Shown here piece after piece: positions 8,774-16,684 of a stretch of DNA of 64,000 nucleotides. Source of the stretch: Staphylococcus saprophyticus subsp. saprophyticus ATCC 15305 = NCTC 7292 (lineage in GTDB: Bacteria; Bacillota; Bacilli; Staphylococcales; Staphylococcaceae); the NCBI RefSeq assembly GCF_000010125.1, contig NC_007350.1, positions 186,001 through 250,000 on the forward strand. The letters are read 5' to 3'. Positions within the stretch are counted from its first letter, which is position 1. Each line of letters opens with the position of its first letter. The position numbers and the translations under genes are program-made. The notes beneath the pieces are model-generated. The model saw only the letters and a list, made by a program, of their open reading frames with translations, was not told the origin of the DNA and ran no database searches.

Positions 8774-9020
8774 ATGTTTAGCAGACATTTTCATAATACA
8801 AAGAGAAAACGTGAAGGATTTGAATTCGGTTTTAGTAGAGGTCAAGAAAGATTTGGAGGTCCTCAAGGTAGAGAAAGATTTTTTAAAAATTGCCCAAATC
8901 ATTAAACAGAAAAATAATGATTTAGCCGCCCAAAAGTTAGAACATAGTATCCAAGTTATTGAAGTATTAGAACAAGCATTGGATAGTGCAAACATCAAAG
9001 TAGGACCATCGCAAAAGTAG
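8774..9020 (+). pseudogene. PadR-type regulator remnant, HTH deleted and frameshifted
   Basis: ATG 8774 with upstream AAAGGTG opens a frame whose first 36 codons are rich in Gly, Arg and Phe (RHFHNTKRKREGFEFGFS, then RFGGPQGRERFF). Such a head is typical of some PadR-family regulators. That frame stops at 8906. From an A5 run near 8888 the +1 frame continues as IAQIIKQKNNDLAAQKLEH and then VIEVLEQALDSANIKVG. This resembles the C-terminal dimerisation helices of the same family. The roughly 80-residue winged HTH expected in between is absent. I read it as an internal deletion plus a one-base shift. A small intact protein is the alternative. Confidence 0.5.
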
Positions 9021-9078
9021 AACGCATGAAGCGTGTAAAGATGATTTTCTTCAAATGATGAGCAGTCATTACTGCTAT

Positions 9079-9136
9079 AAAAAAGAGTGAGAACCTTCAT
9101 CTAGTTAGTTGATTAGATGAAGATTCTCACTTTTTC
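9079..9136. terminator. Bidirectional terminator between PadR remnant and larC
   Basis: AAAAAGAGTGAGAACCTTCA (the stem continues two bases to CTA) pairs with TAGATGAAGATTCTCACTTT, with A and T runs on opposite sides. It serves the convergent larC operon and the PadR remnant. Confidence 0.88.
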
Positions 9137-9139
9137 ATT

Positions 9140-10315
9140 TTAATCTATTTGAATGTGTTTTCTGACTTCATTTTGAATGTCATTATATACATTAGTGAAA
9201 GACTGTCCAGAGTGAAGTGCTGCATTTTTAACATCTTCAAATTCAGGTTTTGCTTTTATAATTTTATTATCTTTCATTGCTAGTTTGACCAAAATGGCGC
9301 CATATGTTGTATGGATGGTTTGGAATTGACGATGCAAAATTTTGCGATTAACAGCGTAACTGCGCACACCGAGAGATGTAGTGTGTTTAAGAATAAAATC
9401 TTCGAATTCCTTTGCTTGTGTGACGCTACTTATTACTGTTAATTGAGTCGCAGGCCGACTTTTCTTCATCGTAATAGGTGTGTAAAATGCGTCTAATGCG
9501 CCTTCATTTATCACTTGCTCTATAAAGTAACCAAGTGTTTCTGGCGTCATATCATCAATTTGACATTCTAATACTTGTACTTGATTTGGGGTCGTTTCTG
9601 TCGCTGTATATTGTATAGCACGTATAACATTTGGAAACTCAAAGTCTTTTGTACCACAACCGTAACCAATATTTGACATTGATACAGCAGACAAAGGACC
9701 GATATGTGTTGCTAAAGCCTTAATAAATGCCGCACCAGTGGGTGTTGTCAGTTCACTTTGAACATCAAATGTTGCAAGTGGGATATCCTTAAGTATTTCA
9801 GCGGTTGCTGGCGCTGGAATGGGATATATACCATGTGCAATTTTAATCTTGCCATTTCCAGTAGGTACGGGTGACGATTTTATTTCATCAATACCCAAAT
9901 CTTCTAATGCAAGACAACTACCTATAATATCTATAATGGAATCCATCGCACCAACTTCATGAAAATGGACATCTTCTATTTTCATGCCATGAATTTTTGC
10001 TTCAGCTTGTGCAATAACATCAAATATCAGCATGCTACGTTCTTTGACTCTGTTGGGTAAAGTGCTCTCGTTAATCATGTTGAAAATGTCTGACGCTTTT
10101 CTATGATGATGTGCTTCTTCAAAGTCAATTGTTAGACCCATCGCTTGTATGCCTTGTTTATTTTTTTTAGCAAAGTTTAAACTAAATTGATCTAAAGGTA
10201 GTGATAATAAGTGTTGATGCACATAATCTACATCTGCACCTAAATCTACCAAAGAGGATAATAACATGTCACCCGCGATACCCGCATGACAATCTAAATA
10301 AAGACCATTTGTCAT
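9140..10315 (-). CDS. larC: LarC, nickel insertase for the nickel-pincer cofactor
   Basis: CTP-dependent cyclometallase that inserts nickel into the pyridinium bis-thiocarboxylate mononucleotide to finish the NPN cofactor. The 391 residues cover both halves of the protein. The N-terminal half has LYLDCHAGIAGDM, the HHH run in EEAHHHRKAS, and VHFHEVGAMDSIIDIIG. The C-terminal half starts around GYGCGTKDFEFPNV and has LECQIDDMTPE. In Lactiplantibacillus plantarum the two halves (larC1/larC2) are joined by programmed frameshifting. Here they are one continuous frame. GGAGTGG precedes the ATG. It is the last gene of the glxK-larA-larE-larB-larC operon. Confidence 0.93.
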   Translation of the reverse strand: MTNGLYLDCHAGIAGDMLLSSLVDLGADVDYVHQHLLSLPLDQFSLNFAKKNKQGIQAMGLTIDFEEAHHHRKASDIFNMINESTLPNRVKERSMLIFDVIAQAEAKIHGMKIEDVHFHEVGAMDSIIDIIGSCLALEDLGIDEIKSSPVPTGNGKIKIAHGIYPIPAPATAEILKDIPLATFDVQSELTTPTGAAFIKALATHIGPLSAVSMSNIGYGCGTKDFEFPNVIRAIQYTATETTPNQVQVLECQIDDMTPETLGYFIEQVINEGALDAFYTPITMKKSRPATQLTVISSVTQAKEFEDFILKHTTSLGVRSYAVNRKILHRQFQTIHTTYGAILVKLAMKDNKIIKAKPEFEDVKNAALHSGQSFTNVYNDIQNEVRKHIQID

Positions 10316-10332
10316 AATTTACCACTCCAATT

Positions 10333-11091
10333 TTAATGACTCTCAATCATATTAATAATCATAGCAGCATTGTAACCACCACCAAAACCATTATCAATAT
10401 TAAGCACACTTGTACCTGGTGCACATGAATTAACCATAGATAATAAAGTTGTTACACCTTGTAGATTGGCTCCATAACCGATACTCGTGGGTACAGCGTA
10501 AACCGGATGATCAACTAATCCAGCAACAACGCTTGAAAGGGCGCCTTCCATTCCAGCAACAACTACTGAAACTTTACTTTGTCGAATAGATTCAATATGT
10601 GCAAATAATCGATGAATACCTGAAACACCTACATCATAAAAACGTTGAACTTGAATCCCCATGACTTCAGCGGTGATAGCAGCTTCTTCGGCAACTGGTA
10701 AATCTGAAGTACCTGCACAAATGATGGAGGCATAATGATTTGTCTTAGCTATATGTTTGATTGGTGTTGAGACAATGCGTGCCGTTTCATGGTATTCAAG
10801 CTGATCATATTTGGCAGTAATATGGTCAGCTTTTTCTTGGTCAATTCTCGTAATCAGAACAATAGAGTCATGTTTAATAAGTGTATGCACGATATCATGC
10901 AATTGTTCTTTTGTCTTTCCTTCACCAAAAATGACTTCAGGAAAGCCTTGGCGTTGTGTTCTATGAAGATCGATTTTTGCAAAGCCTAGCTCGTCGTAGT
11001 GATTTAATTGGTCTTTTGCATCGTCGACAGATAATTCATTTGCATGTACAGCTTTCAGTAATTGTTCTATTGCGTCGTATTTTTCTACCAT
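10333..11091 (-). CDS. larB: LarB, P2CMN synthase for the nickel-pincer cofactor
   Basis: Carboxylates and hydrolyses nicotinic acid adenine dinucleotide to pyridinium-3,5-biscarboxylic acid mononucleotide, the first step in making the nickel-pincer nucleotide. The 252-residue protein has an N-terminal helical domain and a C-terminal PurE-like domain. The latter contains ICAGTSDLPVAEEAAITAEV, FYDVGVSGIHR, VVVAGMEGALSSVVAGLV, and the Gly-rich DNGFGGGYNAAM end. It lies 21 bases after larE and 17 before larC, so it is almost certainly cotranscribed. Confidence 0.93.
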   Translation of the reverse strand: MVEKYDAIEQLLKAVHANELSVDDAKDQLNHYDELGFAKIDLHRTQRQGFPEVIFGEGKTKEQLHDIVHTLIKHDSIVLITRIDQEKADHITAKYDQLEYHETARIVSTPIKHIAKTNHYASIICAGTSDLPVAEEAAITAEVMGIQVQRFYDVGVSGIHRLFAHIESIRQSKVSVVVAGMEGALSSVVAGLVDHPVYAVPTSIGYGANLQGVTTLLSMVNSCAPGTSVLNIDNGFGGGYNAAMIINMIESH

Positions 11092-11112
11092 TTGACTGCC
11101 ACCTTTACTTTG

Positions 11113-11937
11113 TTAATGTGTATGATGCGTATCAATCACTTCATTCATACTGCCTGTACGGTAGCCCTCAAGATCAATCGTAACGTAGTCGAATCCAAGT
11201 TCTTTAAGGTAGACGGTTATCTGGTCTTTGTTATGGATTACACTAGGTATATCAGCGTCGTTGACTTCAATTCTAGCAATATTTTGATGGTAGCGGACCC
11301 TAACATGGTTTAAGCCCAAAGCTAAAATAAATTTTTCAGCTTCATTGATTTTATTTATTTTTGAAATGCTTAATGGTTCGCCGTAAGGAATACGAGAAGC
11401 GAAACTGCATAATGCAGGTTTGTTCCAAACAGGTAGATGGTTGGATTTGCTCATAGCTCTCACATCAGATTTAAACAATTCAGCCTCTTGGAGAATGCTT
11501 CTAACATTAAATTCTGTTCTTGCTTTTAATCCTGGTCTAAAGTCATTGATGTCATCCATAATCATCCCATCAGCTACATAGTTAAAGTTGAGCTGTGCGC
11601 GTAATGCTTCGAGCTTAGAATATAATAGACGTTTGCTGTAATACCAACTATCAGGGGTATTTTCAACGATATGTGGATCTTTTAAAGCTTCTATCTCAGT
11701 TTCAATTACTTGGGCATTGAGTTGATGAGCTAAAGCAATGGCTTGATCAAATTCTTCATTTCTAGTTAATTCAGATTTAACAATAACGGCTTTGACATGA
11801 TCATGTCCTAAAACATCGATTGCTTTTTTTAGCACAAGACTACTATCTACACCACCAGAAAAAGCAACAATAACACTGTTCATATCTTTAAGAATCGTTT
11901 CTAATTTTTGTTCTTTTGTAATCATTTCAGTTAACAT
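11113..11937 (-). CDS. larE: LarE, sacrificial sulfur transferase
   Basis: Adenylates the carboxylates of the cofactor precursor and donates sulfur from its own cysteine, giving the bis-thiocarboxylate. The PP-loop AFSGGVDSS lies at residues 25-33. Cys177 in PALCSFASRIPYGE sits where the sacrificial cysteine of L. plantarum LarE lies, so this is the cysteine-consuming type. ATG 11937 (274 residues) is chosen because GAGGAGG lies just upstream. A longer reading from TTG 11952 would include that ribosome site. The start is 15 bases after the larA stop. Confidence 0.93.
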   Translation of the reverse strand: MLTEMITKEQKLETILKDMNSVIVAFSGGVDSSLVLKKAIDVLGHDHVKAVIVKSELTRNEEFDQAIALAHQLNAQVIETEIEALKDPHIVENTPDSWYYSKRLLYSKLEALRAQLNFNYVADGMIMDDINDFRPGLKARTEFNVRSILQEAELFKSDVRAMSKSNHLPVWNKPALCSFASRIPYGEPLSISKINKINEAEKFILALGLNHVRVRYHQNIARIEVNDADIPSVIHNKDQITVYLKELGFDYVTIDLEGYRTGSMNEVIDTHHTH

Positions 11938-11952
11938 AGTATTCCTCCTCAA

Positions 11953-13215
11953 TTATGATTCAACATATGGAATTGTCAGTGGTCCTAACGGCATGACGCC
12001 TATGGTCATGTCAGTTCCATATTTTGTTTCCAGTTCTTTTAATGTGTTATTAATCTCATGTGCAGGATGAAGCATAGCATCTGTTGTTTGTTTATCAGTC
12101 AGTTTAGAGTATAAATATACATCAGCAAATGTTTGAATGACTGCTTGTTTTTGAACTTGCCATTGATCGAGCATTGCAAAATTCGGATCGCTAATCATGT
12201 CCACAAGGCCTTGCGGGGAGTCTGCCATTTTCAGTATTTTAGCGTAGTTACCGTGATTGGGATAACCATCGCTACATTCTGATAACATGATGATACTGCC
12301 ACCTTCTTTAACTACTTTGTGCGCAGCACTCATGCCTTTAACGGTTTGATATAAGTTCTGGTCTAGCGGATAACCAGAATTTGAAGCAATCACTACGTCA
12401 AAACGATTATCACATTTAAACATGGCATGAGCCTTAGCATAGGCGCATCCTTTATCGTGTGCTTCATATAATTCTCCAGCAAAGACTGCGGTAATTTCTT
12501 TTTCTTTATTTAAAGTGACATTGAGCATAAAGTCAGGTTTACACATAGCGTTGATTTCTCTAGTCATATCCTGGACGGGATTATCCGTCATATTGCCCCA
12601 TGTAGAGCGTATATCGCCAATCATTTTAGCGTTGTGAAAAGTCATGATTGTTTCAATACCTGCAATACCAGGCATTATGCCTTTTGGGCCACCAGAGAAT
12701 CCAGCAAAGAAATGCGGTTCGATAAATCCAGTGACGATTTTAAAATCGGCTTCAACATAGTCTTTATTTAAATAGACATCACATCCATATTTACTATGGC
12801 CTACCTTACTTAAAGTATCCTTGTCGTTACAATGATTATGAACAATTTTAATTTGATCGACGACATCTTTACCTAACATTTGTATCAATTCTTCTTGTGT
12901 TTGATCACGATGCGTGCCTGTACCATTTATGATGACGAAATTCTCAGGCGGTACGTGTGATAAAGTTTCTAGGATCAATGGCACAAGGATATGATTAGGC
13001 GTTGGTCTAGTAATATCGCTAATGACAATGGCGACGGTTTGGTTTGCACTTACCATTTCATTTAATGGTTTAGTGCCTATAGGATCTGCTAAAGCATTAC
13101 GAATTGCATTTGTATCGTCATCGAGTGCATCGATATCAGTAGGTTCAATCAATACACTGTGATCAGGTAAATCGATTTCGACATTGGATTTACCATATAA
13201 TATGCTTGTTTTCAA
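11953..13215 (-). CDS. larA: LarA-family nickel-pincer 2-hydroxyacid racemase
   Basis: Racemase or epimerase that uses the NPN cofactor, bound through a lysine, to shuttle a hydride at C2 of a 2-hydroxyacid. The start is TTG 13215, 420 residues, chosen because AAGGAGGAG lies directly upstream. Visible active-site features are His102 (GTGTHRDQT), His168 (EPHFFAGFSGG) and the cofactor-anchoring Lys178 (GGPKGIMPG), plus SDITRPTP. Family members racemise lactate, malate, phenyllactate, short aliphatic hydroxyacids or epimerise gluconate, so lactate cannot be assumed. The gene follows glycerate kinase by 63 bases. No lactate permease, GlpF-type channel or LarR is nearby. Glycerate is therefore a reasonable alternative substrate (inference). 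Confidence 0.88.
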   Translation of the reverse strand: MKTSILYGKSNVEIDLPDHSVLIEPTDIDALDDDTNAIRNALADPIGTKPLNEMVSANQTVAIVISDITRPTPNHILVPLILETLSHVPPENFVIINGTGTHRDQTQEELIQMLGKDVVDQIKIVHNHCNDKDTLSKVGHSKYGCDVYLNKDYVEADFKIVTGFIEPHFFAGFSGGPKGIMPGIAGIETIMTFHNAKMIGDIRSTWGNMTDNPVQDMTREINAMCKPDFMLNVTLNKEKEITAVFAGELYEAHDKGCAYAKAHAMFKCDNRFDVVIASNSGYPLDQNLYQTVKGMSAAHKVVKEGGSIIMLSECSDGYPNHGNYAKILKMADSPQGLVDMISDPNFAMLDQWQVQKQAVIQTFADVYLYSKLTDKQTTDAMLHPAHEINNTLKELETKYGTDMTIGVMPLGPLTIPYVES

Positions 13216-13278
13216 AATGATCTCCTCCTTATACTTCAAATTATGATATAACACATGACTAGTAAGTGTAGTTTAACA

Positions 13279-14436
13279 TTATTCAGAAAATTTAGATAAA
13301 ATTGCTGACTCATGAAAAAAGAGACTAACAATGTTTTGGGTTGTTTTTTTAACTAATTTTTCTGATTGGTTTATTGTTTCCTCCAGCGACATCGGTCCAT
13401 CGGTTAAACTAAAAGCACCAATTACCCCCATATCTTTAAATTGATCGATATCGACATCAATCGATCCGCCTATAAAAACAACGGGGACATTGTATCTGTT
13501 TGCATATTTGGCAATACCCATGGGTGTCTTACCGTATAATGTTTGGAAATCGATCTTACCTTCACCTGTAATAACTAGATCAGCATTTTCTAAATATTGA
13601 TCCAGTTTGATATAGTCTATGACGACTTGAATGCCATCTTCAAAATGACTAGGGAAAAAAGCTTTGAAAGCACCACCTAAACCGCCAGCAGCACCAGCGC
13701 CAGGTAAGTCATGCAGACGAATGCTTTTCTTATGGGCTACTAAATCGGCCCAATGTGTCAGGTTGTGTTCTAATTGTTTTAAATCTGATTCTGTTGCACC
13801 TTTTTGTTTACCAAAAACGTAGGAAGCACCGTTTGTACCAATTAATGGATTCTGTACGTCAGTGGCAATCGTAAAGTTGCATTGGTTGATACGTGCATCA
13901 AAATGACTTAAGTCAATATGCTGTATCTTATGTAGATTACCACCACCAAGATCAACTTCATGATGATGCTGATCTAAAAGTTTGGCACCAAGTGCCTGTA
14001 ACATACCAGCACCTGCATCATTCGTTGCAGACCCGCCGATTGCAAGGATGAATTGCGTATAACCGCTATCCAATGCATCAAGAATTAATTCTCCAGTACC
14101 ATATGTAGTGGCTTGCATCACATTAAGTGCATTGTCTGGCACATGCTTTAATCCAGACGCTTCAGCCATTTCTATGACACAGGTTTCCTTGTCATGGAGT
14201 ACACCATATTGTGCAGAGACAGTATCGCCAAGTGGTCCTGTCACATTGAGTGTGGTGAATGTACCGTTCGTGGCATTTACCAAAGCTTCCATGGTGCCTT
14301 CACCTCCATCCCCAACGGGTAAGGTATGTATATCGGCTTCAGGGAATATATCAGAAATACCCTTACTCATATAGCGAGCAACCTCAGTAGCTGACATACT
14401 ACCTTTAAATGAATCCGGTGCTAAAACAATTGTCAT
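13279..14436 (-). CDS. glxK: Glycerate kinase (GlxK/GarK family)
   Basis: Phosphorylates glycerate with ATP, feeding it into glycolysis (family members make 2- or 3-phosphoglycerate). The 385-residue protein shows the family pattern: APDSFKGSMSA at the N-terminus, PVGDGGEGT, MAEASGLKHV, AIGGSATNDAGAGMLQALGA, ATDVQNPL, PGAGAAGGLGGA and the nucleotide-binding VITGEGKIDFQTLYGKTP. AAGGAGG precedes ATG 14436. It is the first gene of a five-gene operon with the Lar genes, divergent from the CdaR-type regulator gene. A perfect cre lies immediately upstream, so glucose repression through CcpA is likely. Confidence 0.94.
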   Translation of the reverse strand: MTIVLAPDSFKGSMSATEVARYMSKGISDIFPEADIHTLPVGDGGEGTMEALVNATNGTFTTLNVTGPLGDTVSAQYGVLHDKETCVIEMAEASGLKHVPDNALNVMQATTYGTGELILDALDSGYTQFILAIGGSATNDAGAGMLQALGAKLLDQHHHEVDLGGGNLHKIQHIDLSHFDARINQCNFTIATDVQNPLIGTNGASYVFGKQKGATESDLKQLEHNLTHWADLVAHKKSIRLHDLPGAGAAGGLGGAFKAFFPSHFEDGIQVVIDYIKLDQYLENADLVITGEGKIDFQTLYGKTPMGIAKYANRYNVPVVFIGGSIDVDIDQFKDMGVIGAFSLTDGPMSLEETINQSEKLVKKTTQNIVSLFFHESAILSKFSE

Positions 14437-14449
14437 ACGCCATCCTCCT

Positions 14450-14463
14450 TGTAAACGATTTCA
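14450..14463. promoter_or_regulatory. cre site (CcpA) before the glxK-lar operon
   Basis: TGTAAACGATTTCA matches the Bacillus/Staphylococcus cre consensus TGWNANCGNTNWCA at every position. It sits 14-27 bases upstream of the glxK start, just before the ribosome site, where CcpA binding would block transcription. Confidence 0.75.
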
Positions 14464-14567
14464 TCGTTGTATTATTCTATTATATCGATTTAATTTTATT
14501 GAAAATAGGGTTAAAATATACAAAAATGATGTTATTAATTTGTATGAAAATGATAGGGGATAAAATG

Positions 14568-15647
14568 ATGAATGTATTAACAGATGAATTAGCTGCATTA
14601 ATCGTTGAGGAAACAGTAAAAAGAACGAATAGTAATATTAATATAATGAATTTTAATGGAGAAATCATTGCTTCGTTTGATAAGCGTAGAATTGGTCAAG
14701 TTCATGAAGGTGCGCGCAAAGTATTAGCGAGTGGGGATATAGTGATTTTGTCTGAAGAAGAAACGAGTTATTTACAAGGTACACAGCCGGGTATTAATTT
14801 ACCAATTATATTTCAAGATAACGTAGTAGGTGTGATTGGTATTACAGGTGATCCATCAGCATTAGTGCATGTGGCTGATTTGGTGAAAATGTCCACAGAG
14901 TTGTTACTTTATCAAAATTATTTTACATATGAATTAGAAGGACAGTTACGTAGTCAGGAATTACTAATCGAGGAATTATTGAAAAGTGAACCCTCACAAT
15001 CCTTTATCCAATATTTAACAAAACAATTAAATGTAGCGTTTCTAACTTATAGAAAATGCATCATTATTAATTTGGAGAAACAAATTTTTTCACGAAGTAG
15101 TATTGTACAAAGATTAGCTAAAATAATGGATAAGGCGACTTTCGCAGTCGCTTTTACTAATTATAATCATATTGTTATTTTAGCAACAGATGAGCTACAA
15201 GATGAACTGAATCAAAAAATATATCGCATTCATCAAGTATTTACATCCTTAAATTTAGATGTACGTATTGCTTCTAGTTTAGTGTTTACAAGTTTAAATG
15301 ATTTTAAAAATGCTTACGAAGAATGTGAACTTGTGTTTATGTTAAACGAAGAAAATGTATCTTTCGCTTCATTTGAAGATGTGGAAGAAAAAACATTACT
15401 TTATCAGATAAATGAAGAAATAAGGGAGAGATATAAAAAAAGAATACTAGGTGAGTTAGACAATCAAAGTATTGAAACATTAAAAAGTTTATTTGAAAAT
15501 GACTTGAATATTGCACAAACGGCTAAGTATCTTTATATTCATCGCAACACACTGCTATATCGTTTAGAAAAATGTAAACTACAAACAGGTTTGAACCCCA
15601 AAAAATATTCTGATGCAATCAAATTACAAATTGCTTTGTGGTGTTAA
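14568..15647 (+). CDS. CdaR-type (sugar diacid) transcriptional regulator
   Basis: Cytoplasmic regulator of 359 residues. Residues 1-130 form the putative sugar-diacid recognition domain (LTDELAALIVEETVKRTNSN, then IGQVHEGARKVLASG and LPIIFQDNVVGVIGITG). A GGDEF-like middle region follows. The C-terminus is a PucR-type HTH (LFENDLNIAQTAKYLYIHRN, then TLLYRLEKCKLQTGLNP). E. coli CdaR activates glucarate, galactarate and glycerate genes including glycerate kinase. ATG 14568 is preferred over 14565 because AGGGGA ends 7 bases upstream. It is divergent from glxK, so it probably controls the glxK-lar operon in response to glycerate or a relative. Confidence 0.9.
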   Translation: MNVLTDELAALIVEETVKRTNSNINIMNFNGEIIASFDKRRIGQVHEGARKVLASGDIVILSEEETSYLQGTQPGINLPIIFQDNVVGVIGITGDPSALVHVADLVKMSTELLLYQNYFTYELEGQLRSQELLIEELLKSEPSQSFIQYLTKQLNVAFLTYRKCIIINLEKQIFSRSSIVQRLAKIMDKATFAVAFTNYNHIVILATDELQDELNQKIYRIHQVFTSLNLDVRIASSLVFTSLNDFKNAYEECELVFMLNEENVSFASFEDVEEKTLLYQINEEIRERYKKRILGELDNQSIETLKSLFENDLNIAQTAKYLYIHRNTLLYRLEKCKLQTGLNPKKYSDAIKLQIALWC

Positions 15648-15739
15648 ATAGTATAGACATTAAGTACAAAATATTTTATAAAATAGCTATAATCAATTAA
15701 AAAGATTACAGTATTTTTTGAGGTTTTCATTTTACAAAT

Positions 15740-16036
15740 ATGATAAGGCGAGAAAAATGTTATTTTAGTAAATACAAAAAAGCGCTTTACAAATTACACG
15801 AGCGACAATATAATAAAATTAAGTTATTACTAAATAATTCTATTAAATTTAGAATAAAAATCTTTATAGATACAAAACGTTTTGTTTCCAATCTGAATTT
15901 ACTTGTTATAGAAATGGCGCCATTTTTTGAGTTATTTAGTAATGACTCACATCAATCTTGCTTTGATGTATTTAAAAAGATGGGGAGTGAATATGATGGG
16001 TATGATATGATGAGACATGACTTATTTTGTAACTAA
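15740..16036 (+). CDS. Hypothetical ORF of 98 codons
   Basis: Open frame with no family I recognise. The product would be basic at the N-terminus (MIRREKCYFSKYKKALYKLH) with two weakly hydrophobic stretches. No good ribosome binding site precedes ATG 15740; a GAGG lies 17 bases away, too far. The base composition is like surrounding non-coding DNA. It may be chance or a fragment of a decayed gene. Confidence 0.22.
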   Translation: MIRREKCYFSKYKKALYKLHERQYNKIKLLLNNSIKFRIKIFIDTKRFVSNLNLLVIEMAPFFELFSNDSHQSCFDVFKKMGSEYDGYDMMRHDLFCN

Positions 16037-16393
16037 GTTTTAGCGTAAAAAATAATTACACTACAAAACAAACAGTCTAATCACGTCAAAATTAACGTGA
16101 AGTGAACCCTTAAACTTGTTGTAATTTAATAACAAGTATTCCTCTTTCACCACTTTCAAATGATTATATATTACAGTACCTACTTGAATACGCTTTATAC
16201 TATGGTATTCAGTCACTTTTAAGTGAAATGCATACATTTATAAAACCCAATGCATAGACTCTAAATTTTATCTATTTCACCTACTTTTAATTCCTCATTT
16301 TTAAGGACCAGTTTAAAGAACATATGATTTGAAATAGAAAACATTGTAACGTGAGCTATCATTTATAGGGTAGCCTTTATAAATGCGTCTATT

Positions 16394-16421
16394 TTGATTA
16401 CTACCACCCAACCCATATCAT
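16394..16421 (+). promoter_or_regulatory. Possible promoter of an orphan transcript
   Basis: TTGATT and TATCAT are separated by 16 bases. They would start a transcript of about 90 bases ending at the strong hairpin at 16483-16523. Confidence 0.3.
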
Positions 16422-16482
16422 TATTTAAGTATGTCAGGAGATATTTTCACTTAAAAGGACAATAAACTGGTGAAACAATATG

Positions 16483-16523
16483 GCCTCAGCAACAATGCTT
16501 TCATTGTTATTGAGGCTTTTTTT
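16483..16523 (+). terminator. Strong terminator without an upstream gene
   Basis: GCCTCAGCAACAATG pairs with CATTGTTATTGAGGC around loop CTTT and is followed by seven T residues. No gene precedes it within 440 bases. Confidence 0.85.
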
Positions 16524-16684
16524 AGTCATTTAACGTACAGTTTATCAATGAGTATTTGTTTAAATAATAGACAAAAATTAAATATATTTTATTGATGTTA
16601 AATATAATGGTTGTCTTTTTCTTTTTAATGTGACATACTCTATAACAATCAGTATAACATAATAACTTATAGAGGTGATTAAGT

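Larger units (their letters stand above)
16037..16684. other. Gene-free stretch before ppdK
   Basis: About 650 A/T-rich bases without a credible coding sequence. A 58-codon minus-strand frame (16061-16237) lacks a ribosome site. The only clear signals are a possible promoter at 16394-16421 and a strong terminator at 16483-16523. The ppdK promoter must lie in the last 120 bases, but I cannot place it firmly. Confidence 0.5.

Noticed and set aside
8811-9020. A 69-codon frame starting at GTG 8811
   Set aside because: Its first 25 codons overlap, in another frame, a region that clearly encodes a Gly/Arg/Phe-rich PadR-like head behind a good ribosome site. Only the downstream part is likely ancestral coding sequence.
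13216-13254. Upstream GTG start for larA
   Set aside because: The extension contains the AAGGAGGAG ribosome site for TTG 13215, and the shorter protein matches the usual LarA length.
16061-16237. Minus-strand frame of 58 codons in the gap before ppdK
   Set aside because: No ribosome binding site, no family recognised and composition like non-coding DNA.
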